In this document: piece after piece, positions 45,573 to 57,300 of the stretch
How the letters are laid out: every line of letters begins with the position of its first letter
Numbering within the stretch: the stretch's first letter is position 1
DNA from: Siphlonurus alternatus
Lineage: Eukaryota > Arthropoda > Insecta > Ephemeroptera > Siphlonuridae
Length of the DNA: 64,000 bases
Assembly: GCA_949825025.1 (NCBI GenBank)
Contig: OX463786.1
Coordinates: forward strand, 10,220,387 to 10,284,386
Direction of reading: 5' to 3'
Position numbers and translations under genes: made by a program
The notes under the pieces: generated by a model
Database searches by the model: none
What the model was told of the DNA's origin: nothing
The model's input: only the letters and a program-made list of their open reading frames with translations

Positions 45573-45864
45573 ATGGACAATTTGCCTGACATTTTTTTAT
45601 TGCAGAAATGGATAGAGGGTGCAAAGTTATGCTGCTCTGAATTTTTTCAGATTTTTTAGAGACCGGGAACTATTTTTAAAAAATTATTGAAAGTCGATTT
45701 TATGACGTCACGAGGAGTCTGTCCTTAAGAAAAGGATAAGCGATAAACGCCCGTGACGTCATAAAACTCCCGCTCTAAAAAAAAAATTGAAAAAATTCAG
45801 AGTAGCATAATTTGGTACCCTCTATCCATTTCTGTAATAAAAAAATGTCATGCAAATTGTCCAT
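45573..45864. mobile_element. MITE family C, ATGGACAA subfamily
   Basis: The termini ATGGACAATTTGCCTGACAT and ATGTCATGCAAATTGTCCAT replace the ATGGAGTAT ends of other copies, but the inner 'ttattgcagaaatggataga' and CRE sites are the same. It lies just beyond the 3' end of the adaptor gene. Confidence 0.82.
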
Positions 45865-45949
45865 TGTGTGCCTATGGTAAACAGATAGCTTAACTTTTGT
45901 GATAAATCAAGACTCGTGTCTCAAATATAAACAATTCTACAGAAATATT

Positions 45950-45955
45950 TTTATT
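45950..45955 (-). terminator. Poly(A) signal of the adaptor gene
   Basis: AATAAA on the minus strand, about 20 bp after the TAA stop. The stop codon itself is embedded in another AAATAAA. Confidence 0.65.
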
Positions 45956-45974
45956 ACAAAGTAAATAAATAAAT

Positions 45975-46439
45975 TTATTTTACATCACAAAAATTAGAAT
46001 TAAATTTTTGTTCTTGACATTCATCAAAATGATCTAAAAATTTAATATGTTTTTCTGGTGGAAATATTTTTCCACATCTGGGACATGAAATATTTTCTCT
46101 TGTTTGAGTTAATATACCATCTCCTTCTTCTTCAAGTGGTTGTTTTTGCCATTCTTTAAATACATCAGTAGATACAGGAGGGGCTGCTATTTGAAGTACA
46201 GACATTTTCTTACTTGATATTTCTGATGGTGGAAATGAGAATGTTTGTACGGAAGCAAGTCCATCTTCAAAACCAATAGTGATTGGTGCGGGTGCAGCAT
46301 TAACGGAAGTCTCTGAAGTTAACGGACTGTCGGGACGACTGTCGAGAGTGGATGAAAGACGAGAGTCAACGGAAGACGATACACGAGATACACCATCGAG
46401 GGCAATGTTTTCTGGCAGTCTCGGTTCTCGTAATTGCAC
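45975..46439 (-). CDS. Adaptor gene terminal exon: Ser/Pro-rich region and C2HC zinc finger
   Basis: 154 codons from CTCAG|GTGCAATTA to TAA. The Ser-rich part (SRVSSSVDSRLSSTLDS) is probably disordered. Residues 119-141 of the exon form CPRC...H...C, a C-X2-C-X14-H-X3-C finger 13 residues from the C-terminus, matching the location of the ubiquitin-binding finger in NEMO and optineurin. Confidence 0.85.
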   Translation of the reverse strand: MQLREPRLPENIALDGVSRVSSSVDSRLSSTLDSRPDSPLTSETSVNAAPAPITIGFEDGLASVQTFSFPPSEISSKKMSVLQIAAPPVSTDVFKEWQKQPLEEEGDGILTQTRENISCPRCGKIFPPEKHIKFLDHFDECQEQKFNSNFCDVK

Positions 46440-49400
46440 CTGAGGAAGATAGTCTTGTTAATTTTGTGAAAAAGAAATGCCGTGGTATATTGTAAAAAAT
46501 GGTTCATTATCTCTCATTTTAATAGAAAGTACAGCACGCTCTCATCAATGCCATATTCACCATTATTTATTTATTCATTCATTTATTATTTTTCCAGCCT
46601 TTACAATTTTGGGGTAGAAAGACTGTCTACTCTGTTTAGCCATATCATAAATATAATATACTGTATTTATTTATTATATCTTTTTTAAAAAAAGTATGTT
46701 TAGCAAATGTTCACCATGCCTCCATAGACTAGCTTGACAATTCTCATAAAACATAGCAAAGATAACGTTTGTGCTGTTTAGAGGTGTACGACATAATTAT
46801 AAAATAGCCTCAACTCTATGAGGAGGAGGTTACATATATTTCAATTTAATGAATGCTGCACATTACTAACGCCTTCAGGGTAATAGTCTCACCTGACTGA
46901 GGGAGGGCAGGTGCACAGAGGTTCTGAAGGTCGTTGACCTGCCGGAGTTGCCGCAGCAGTGGGCACTAGAGACGACCGGTGCGGAGGAGCTTTCACAAAT
47001 GTGCGAGTGGGGGCAGCACCGGTGAGTCACTTGTGGAGCAGCGGACACAGGGATGTTCATCTTCTCTCTCTCCTGCAGCTAGGGGTGGAGGAGGGTATTA
47101 ATTACGAGAATGTGAAAGATGAATTCTATATTTTAATTTAATAATTTAGTTTTTTCATGTAATAATATCATTAATTATTACTAAAATTATTTTCATGATT
47201 GTTGATACATAATAAATGCATAAAAGAATAATAATGCTTGCATGTGAATTAATTTTGAAATTAAATTTATCCAAGAAAATTAAAGACATTTCCAATTAAT
47301 GTAATTACTGATTACTATTTTAATATATATATATATATGTATATATATGGTGTTATTATTGAGAATTATTATCGCAGCTAGTTAATTTGTGGTACAGAAA
47401 TTACAAATTAACGCAATTTTAAATTAAATTTTTCCTTCCCCTGCACTTCATCCCACAATATCCAAAAATTACAATGCCCCTTAAATTTCCTCTCCCATTT
47501 AAGGGTAAGATAACGCCACCAATGTTTAAAAAAAATCCCTCACACAAAAATTATTATGGAAAAAAATTTAAAATGTTCTCCTCTACACCCCCTATCAGTA
47601 GCTAAAATATACAAATACGATCTAGTTTTTGAGTTATGAATTTTTAAAGATTACTACTTTAACATGGAGAAATGAAACTTCTATGTTAAATTAGTCAACT
47701 TTAAAAATTCATAACTCAAAAACTAGATCGTAATTGTATACCTGATATTTTAGCTACTGATACTGATAGGGGCTGTAAAGGAGAACTTTTTTTTTTTTTT
47801 TTTCATTATAATTTTCGTGTGAGGGATTTTTTTTAACATTGGTGGCGCTATCTTACCCTGAAGGCCGAAAAAAAAACAGAAACCATGCAAGGCCTCATTA
47901 AATTTATTAATTCACATCACATAACTTGTTTCCCAGCTTCCGTACCTTCCTCTGCAGCTGCGCGACCTGCTGCACGAGGTCTCTGCTCCTCTCCTCGGCC
48001 GCCTGCTTGTCCCGCACCGCCTGCTCCTTCTCCCTCCGCTCAGCCTCCCAGTCATCCTTATATGAGCGAACCTGACAAGTGAGGAAATAAAGTTATATTA
48101 TGATGTACACTAAAATAATTTGGCTCAAATTATATAAAAAGTAGAGGGGTCCGTCCTGACTGAAGTTTCCACGGTTTCCTCAGTCTCACCTCAGGCTGGG
48201 ACGTATAACAGGCCACGCACGACCACTATTTTTTCTCTCCCTTATTACCCCGCCTCGATTTTCAAGCTCGTAGGGGAAAAAAATAATAACTATATCAACT
48301 TTGATTAAATTAATGCATAATTGATATAATTTTATATGTTATGTTTTTTACGTACTGTATTTTAACTTTAGTTGCGGGCAGAGCTTGCAATTTTTACAAT
48401 TTTACTAGAGTTTGCAGAAAATTAAATTCGATCATATAATTATTTTATATGATATTTTATTTTAAATTATATTGATAAAATTTATGTTTTAATAAATTAT
48501 TTAACCAATGGACAACATATACATGAAAAAATTTTATTGTAGAAATGAATAGAGGGTACCAAATTATGCTACTCTGAATTTTTTCAGATTTTTTTGAGAC
48601 CCGGAACTATTTTTAAATAATTATTGAAAGTCCTGTAATTTCAGTTGGCTGGCACCCCTGACTTCTTAATAAAAAGGATAGAGACTGGACGCCTATTGAC
48701 GCCTCCAGGGGGCGTGGCCGCTCGTTTAATAATTATTTAAAAATAGTTATGGGTCTCAAAAAAATCTGAAAAAATTCAGAGTAGCATAATTTGGTACCCT
48801 CTATTCATTTCTGCAATAAAATTTTTTCATGTATGTTGTCCATTGCTAACATGCATTTGCAAAAATTATTATATAAATTATTCACATGCATCAAATATTA
48901 ATAAAAATTAAAATTTTAAATGATTAAGTTATATAATACATAGTTTTATACGCAATAAAAATTAAATCTTAACGGATATACATTAATTGGAATATAATCA
49001 TATTAATTGGTCATAGTCTCGACCATTTGTGTTGGTTATCTGTCAATATTGTGTCCAAAAAATATTCATTAAGGTTGTCCATCGACCCGTAAAACCAACC
49101 ACTGCATCCCCTCACCTGTATCTCTAGAAGCTCGGCGTGCTCCTTGTGTTCCTGCTCGAGCGCCTGCACCTTACGACGTGATGACTCAACGTCCAGCCTC
49201 AGTTGAGCGTTCTCCGCCTCGAGTTGAGCCAGCCGTTCAGTGGAGGCCGACACTCCCGCCAGACGGGAACTCTGCAAGTAGCAGTGTATTTAGTAACGGG
49301 CGCGATTCACGAAGGAGTTCTCCAGAAATAATATATATTCAGACTTCTCAATTTTTTTATTTTATTATTTTTTTTTTCTTTCAGGCTTGTCGCAGACAGA

Positions 49401-52400
49401 ATCGCATGATTTCGCAGCGTATGATTAAAAAATAAGAACCTATCAACCTATGCGATCAAGTGTACGCGCGCACACAGCTTCGTTTCATGCTGTCGTATGA
49501 TAAGAAATTTAGAACCGGTTTTATATGAGAAACTTACGATCGTAGAAATAAAAATGTGTCTGCGACCCCCCTTACTGAACCCTTTTGTAGGGTATAACTG
49601 CATGGTCACAATTAATTATATCACATATAAGTGGATGCTTATAAATTTAACTTTTCGGCTCTTTATGGACTTCGATCTCACCTAGCAATATATTGCTTTG
49701 GATTTTGTATAAGGTCTTTTTTAAACCGGGGCAGCCATGGCTTAGCTATAGCAATAAATCCCAGTACTGACTGAAGAAACCGTGGAAATCTCAGTCAGGA
49801 TGGTCAGCAATTGATGGAGGTTACCACTGTTACCAGCCACCTTTTGGATGCACGAGTGGGTGTACTTAATAAGCAACCTCCATGTAGATGCATTTAGCTA
49901 GGCAAGGAGTATACTATGACGTCATTACTGAAATTATCAAGACTGATTGGAAAATCTCTCACCTCTTTGACTAAAGTGACGTTATCTGTAGCCCTGGAGC
50001 TCGCCTTCATCTGAAGTTCAGAGATCGTGTTCAGCAACTTCTGAACGTACAGCTCGCGGTCAGAGTGGTGGCGCTGCCATCGCTTGTTCACCTCCATCAC
50101 CTTAAACATAACAACACTTGGTCAGCTCCCATTTACTTACAAAAAAAAAGATTGGGCGCACGTAAGATCCTATACGGAGCAATTTTTCAATCGCTTATTG
50201 TTAACCCTCTAAATAAGTTATGTTTGCAAATTTAAAATTACGTATTGGCACTAACCTTTTACGTTTGCTGCTATAAAAATTTTATTATTTGCCTTGGGTC
50301 AGTTTAATTAAAGAGCATCTAAAGAATTTCGCGGTAGTAGTATTTTGACTTCGAGCCGAAAAAACGTGCGCAGAAGGGTTGCGCGCCGATGCGCGGTGGT
50401 TGTAGCAGGAGTCGAAATTAGCAAACGAACATGGCGACTATATAATTTTTCTGATGGATACTTACCATTAACTTTTTTTAAATCTAGCATGACAGGAGTT
50501 TGAAAAGCGCTTATGACATTGTTGGTATATAGTGAGAGAATAATGTGTTTTAGTGCACCGTCCCAGAAATTGTATTAAAAAATGACTGAGGGAACCTTAG
50601 TAAATCTCAAGTCAGGATTCAGGATGGGCATTTCTACCGATTTATATATACAAAACAATAATATTATAACAATTTTAGAAAATAAAACAAAATTTCCATA
50701 ATCTTCCTGAAAATCATCACTATAACCAACTGCAACCATTAAAATAATAATTTATTGTACAATATTTATAGTAAATTGTATAAAAACTCCATAAGACTCT
50801 GTGTTAACATAATTTTGCAAATTTTTTTTTTTTTTAACAAGGATACACCCCTAAGAGCTTACAGCTCGCGGCGGGGTACTGGGTAGGGATAAGGTAGGGA
50901 ACGGATAGTGGCCACGGCCTGCATGCTTACGCGTCCCAGCATTCGCTGAGGTGAGACTGAGGGAACCGTGGAAAACCTCAGTCAGGACGGACACCTCTAC
51001 TTTTTCTCAATGGACCAAAGCGATGTCCAAAGCCTGGGGAACCACACACAAGTGCATTACTGCACTGGGTGGAAAGCGAGACGAATTTACCCCAGGGAGG
51101 GAGCAGCGTATTTTTTACTTGAAACGGTCACCCATCCAAGTACTAACCACGCTCGACGTAGCCTGACTTCGGTGATCTAACGAGAACCGGTCAATGCACT
51201 GCGCCAAATTATAAAACATTTTAAAATAACTATTTAATTATAGTATTTAAATATTAAGGTAGAGATAATATGGATCAGCTGGCCCAATGCTAAAAAAATC
51301 CCATTCATAAAAATTATGAAAAAAATTTATAATGTTCTCCTTAACATACCTTATCAGTAGGTAAAATATCAGGTATACACAAACGAGCTAGTTTTTGAGT
51401 TATTAATTTTTAAAGTTGACTAATTTAACATGGAAATTCCGTTTCTCCATGTTAAATTAGTCAACTTTAAAAATTAATAACTCGAAAACAAGCTCGTTTT
51501 TGTATACCTGAAATTTTACCTACTGATAGGGGATGTAGAGGAGAACATTTTAAATTTTTTTCATAATTTTTATGAATGGGATTTTTTTAGCATTGGGCCA
51601 GCTGATCCATATTATCTCTACCTTAAACTGATTATTTTAAAGACTTAATTACATATAAAAAACTTGTTTCAAGATAATTTATAATTTTAAACATTCTTCC
51701 ATGCAATAATGTTCATTATATTTTCAATTATTACTGTAATTTGTTTTGAACTCGAAACATAAAAAATTTAAAATTATAGTTAACAAAACATGATGTATCA
51801 CAGAAGCTTAACTTATAAATGGCGTAAAAAGTGGTTTCAAATAGTTGAGTGGAAATCCCAGCTCAAACGGAACTGTTGCTGTAATATATAAAACACAATA
51901 ATTGAAGTTCATATATATTATAACAATTGATAATATTTTATCGCCTATGATAGTTCGATCATGCTATTATTTCAACCACAAATAAAAATAATCGTAATTA
52001 TCAGTTTTGTTCTAATTCATGTATTGACCTCATAAAGTACCAAGAGATGGCATTGAAAACAGCCTCTATAGAAACAGTATGACTCAACTACACGTGTACT
52101 TTAGCCAGTAGCAGAGCTCAGATATCAAAACAATGACACTTTTAGAATCACTCAGGTAAAATCCACCAGATGTCCATACCTGTCTTTATGACGTCAATAT
52201 ATCAAAATAATACGATTTAAAATGTTTATTTTTTATTGTTTTTTATTTACTACACTAAAGGACTGGTCTTTGTAAATTGCAATTGTCAAGTACACACATA
52301 AATCAATAAATGTGTAATAGTAATCAAATCGGGCAAGAAATTATATTATTTATTTTTTTTTACTCGAAAAATATTTTCATGTACATTATAGATGCAAAAT

Positions 52401-54269
52401 ATATTTAATTTATATTATTTAATGGCATATTATCAGGTTAAAATACAGGTTAAATACATAATATTGGACTGTATTTTGTTTATTCTGCACTAAAAATGTA
52501 AAAACAAAACAAAAGAATAAGCAGAATTATTACATGTCATTAATTTGCCGTGTGTATTTCTTACTTGTTTTTTTTTATTGTTTTTTTTTTGCTTCATGAT
52601 AACCATCCTGACAGGTTTTCATGGTTCCCTCAGTCACAAAAAAAATATAATAAATAAGCAAATATTTGGATGGATTTTTTATATACTATTGTTTCACCTA
52701 GGAGAAGGAACTCATCAAATCCTAAACAACACTTGGTCGGGTCTAAAAAGAGCCAGGGAGTTAAAGTGCAATGTCACTTATTTGTGACCAGACTTTTATA
52801 CAACAAGGTTCAGCTAAGAAGAAGATAGGATTTTCCAGATAAAGTCAGATTTTGCAAATCAGATTTTTCCAGATAAATTTTATAGAAATGAGGTCGAGAT
52901 TGAGTCTTTAAAAGTAATAGACGGGGAAAACAACGAAGCAGGAAGATAATTTTAAATTTCTAAATAAAGATTTTTTCACATAATATATAATAAGCTAGTC
53001 ATTTTCTTTCTTTACACAATGTATGTCCGTATGTCATCCATGTTTAGTTGGGGCTTCCCCACCTTATCTCGTACTATTACTCTTCCTTGTCTAATTTTTA
53101 ACTCTTCAATAAAATTATAATTTGTAAAGTTTAATTATTTCATTTTTTTGGTTTGTTGTAATTTGTATGTTTTATAACAAGCAATTATTTGTGATATATG
53201 TAATGATATTAATTAATATTGATTTACATTTTTTTTTAAATAAATAGCGTCGAAAAATCAACAAACCTACTTGGAAATTTTGATTTCAGAAATGAAGAGG
53301 GTGAACAAATTATGCTACTCTGAATTTTTTCAGATTTTTTTTCTCTTTAGTCTAGAAAATTCTTAAAGAACATATTAATTTATAATATAAATTAATAGTA
53401 CACAGCCACGCCTGGAGGCATTTGATATTCTTCAAAACAACTTCAGAGTAGCATTCTTGGTTATACCCTTTTCATTTCTGCCTAAATTAAAAAATCGTGT
53501 ATTGTCCATTGTTTGGTCGATGCTAAATTGCGATATTGATGAGAGAAATTAAAGGGTGACGATTGAGTGTTTTTGTTATAAAACATCTTATATATTTTTA
53601 TGAATGACAAAAAAAATAATAATAATAATAATAATAAATAAAAAAAAAATAAAAATTTGCAGTACCATAAAAATTAATGTTTAATTTTTTAAGTTTTTTA
53701 TTAAAGTAAACGATTTGGGATTTTTGTTGACAGTTTCATTAGGCAACAGGTTATACGTATAAACAGCAAGGTATTTCCCGCGCGCTATTACGTAGTAAAA
53801 GGTAATTCCCAGACTTTTTTAACTTTATCTCGCTGATAAAATGAATGATGCTAATTAGAGATAGTAATTATAATTTCATTGGTGAAATGAATTCATATAT
53901 TCTATTGCAATAAATTTAATATATTTCATAACTGGTTTATACTAAAAATTGTTAATGGTTTTAAAAAGAAATTAATTTTAAAATTATTTTAGTAAATTGT
54001 TATATTTTATTCACAATAGGCCTGTTCGTAAACCCTGCTCGGTGTACACTTTCTACACCCAATCGACCTTATGTACATACGATATAAGGTCAATTGGGTG
54101 CAGAAAGTGTACACCGAGCAGGGTTTACGAACAGGCCTATTATTACCATAAATATTACATTATAAAATAAAATACAAATATTTAGTTTTGAAAATATGTT
54201 ACATGTATTTTTTTTTTTTAATTAATAAATTAGTTTCACTCATCCAATACTATAACGAATTGTCATTTA

Positions 54270-54347
<78 letters not shown>

Positions 54348-57300
54348 AAATAATTTTTAAGAAAGCCATTCAAATTTAACACAAATTTGGATAAATACTA
54401 AAGTATGGTATTCATAATTAATCACATAGAACTTAAAAAGAAAGAAAAAATTTAATTATGTTTTTTGTATTCTATATATTTAAACTTAATTTTGGGCTAT
54501 ACACGAAGCAATGAACTCTTCATAATCGCTATCAGTGTTTTGAGTCTGAGACTTATATGATATCATTCAATCAATTCTGAGAACAGTTTTTATTAGACAG
54601 ATATTTTCCTCTTCATATTATACAAGTTTGATAACGTTATAATTAATTGAATTTCAATGTCCATACTAAATGAGATAAAATCAAAAAGTCCTCTTTATCA
54701 AACCAAAATGTTACTACAAGGGTCAAATATCACCACGTGGGTAAAACAAGGCGTGTTTTTCCTATTACACCACGCTCCGTTCAGTCAACTGTTACAATGA
54801 CACAATCATGTTTTTTATGATGAGCCAAAAATATCATGTCCTATTCTCCACATGTATGATTCATATTAAGATTTTTTATACTTACATGTTGACTTATTTA
54901 GAGTATTATTTCAGATGCTACAATTTTTTTTAAAGGAATAATTTATGGATGTGCACTTGTCGTCATGGAAAATTTCACACTTGCAGTCTTGTTTATCATC
55001 AATGCTTTGTGTTATTCTTACGGGGAATGGTAATTAAAAAGGCTGAAAAGGGAAATTTTCTAAAGCGACGACTGTAATAAGTAAGAATAGTAAAGTTATT
55101 AAAGCTATATTATATATTTTTTTTTTTGTAAATTATAAATGTGTTCTGAGGCAAAGATCTACGTGTGTAGTTATGTCGTATAACATTATTATTCTAATCG
55201 TGCATATGGTAATGTTAGATTTAAAATTTTAAATAATATTTCCCTACAAACACAATTTAAGCAGATTTTTTTTTATTATTATTATTTATTATCCCTTTTC
55301 TTTTCAACACTAACATTTAAATTTAAAAAAGAAATTTATTGTTTCTAATACTGCATGATGTTTAAAAGTATTAATTATATACATATTAGATTAATGTCAT
55401 ATCGTTATAAAAATTCAAAAGGTCCCATGTATGTTTAGCTTATTAAAACAATAATAAATTTTTATGATATTCCCTCCGAAAGTGTAGAATATTTAATTTA
55501 ATTTTATTATCTTTCATAGGCTGAAATTACACTAAAGAGAAAACATGCGAGCCTATGGGGCATAGAAACGGCTGTAGAAGCAACGGAAGCAATCTAATCA
55601 TTAAACAGTGTCTATTCACCTAGTAAATCAAGAATATGAAAAATAGAATAATATACAATAATTATATACAAAATAAAAGTAGAAGCCTAAAATTATATTT
55701 CAGCATTTCAATTTCACACACACGTCAATACTTTTACTGCAACCCCTTCTGCAAAAGTTTCAAAACTGAAATACAAACGGAATATTCACAACATTTACGC
55801 TTCCGGAGGTAGTATCAAATTAATTTGACTATATAATATCGACGTATGAATCAGGTGGCTTCACTCGTGGAGTAAATGTTATCTTCAGTGTTATCTTCAT
55901 AGCCTTCACAACACTAGATCAAATACTTGACTAACCTGCTGTTTTGAAAAATCGAGAACAAGGCTATTGACTAATATTTTATTATGGACAACTTGCATGA
56001 CATTTTTTTATTGCAGAAATGGATAGAGGGTGCAAAGTTATGCTACTATGTATTTTTTCAGATTTTTTAGAGACCGGGAACTATTTTTAAAAAATTATTT
56101 AAAGTCGATTTTATGACGTCACGAGGCGTCTGTCCTCAAGAAAAGGATAGGCGCTAAACGCCCGTGACGTCATAAAACTGGCTTTCAATAATTTTTTAAA
56201 AATAGTTCCCGCTCTCAAAAAAATCTGAAAAAATTCAGAGTAGCATAATTTGGTACCCTTTATCCATTTCTGCAATAAAAAAATGTCATGCAAGTTGTCC
56301 ATTGTCAAACCTTGTTCATTCAGTTTAAATTAATACTTAAAACAAAACAAAACAAAATTAATTCGACGTTTGACGATCACGATTTTTACAAATTAATGTG
56401 TAATTATCTATAAATTGTCTATTTTTTTAATATTAAATAATTTGTATTTTTTAAAAAGCACTTAAAATGTTTGAAAATAATGTCTTTTTTTTTTATACGT
56501 GTTAATATTTACGCTCGGTAAAAAAATTAAAAATATAAATAATTGAGAATTAAAAAAAATATAGCAGACAATTCTGAACAGCGTCCCGAAAATTGAAGAA
56601 ATTAAGAAAAAATATGTTGTGGTGAGATTTAAGCATTTAAAGGTGAACTGAAGGGAACACTTTTTTAATATCATCTTATCAATAAAAATAAGACCGATTC
56701 ACTGGTAATAATCATTTTCTTGTTCAGGCCCGCAAATTTGAATTCCAGGGACCAACGGCTAAAAAGTGAAGTTGTGACGTATCGGTCTGGTCACACGCGA
56801 TGTTCAGTAGCAATTTTATGGCGAGATGAGAGCAGAAGCGGCGATACCGGATGTTGGCTGTCATTAAAATAAACACAAATTTTCAACGTCTATGAGAAAT
56901 CATCTTTCGTCTTTTTCAACGATTGGGAAGAAATCACAATTTAATTCCCTATCTAACGGTAGAAAAATTATTTTTCTGTGATGATAAGAACAATTTATAG
57001 TAAAGTGCAATTGCATGAAAATGCATTGTTGCAATTCTCAATCTCAGCTAATATGCATCACACAATAATGAAATTTATACTAATCGATTGGAAATTTTAT
57101 CATCAGTTACGCACTATCATTTAAAATTACGAAAATTGATAATTAACAAAAGTTGATATTTTGTATTTATTAAATTTATTTTATTGACACCAGTTAGATT
57201 TATGATTTCCGGTGAAGCGCGGCGACTCCGGCGACGGCTTCCATCACCATCGCCACTCCAATTTTTTTCCCATATTACTACATTCCTGACAATAAAATAA

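Noticed and set aside
51115..51207. True 5S rRNA gene
   Set aside because: Only the central part of 5S is preserved. The 5' end is replaced and the sequence continues into a SINE body, so it cannot make 5S rRNA.
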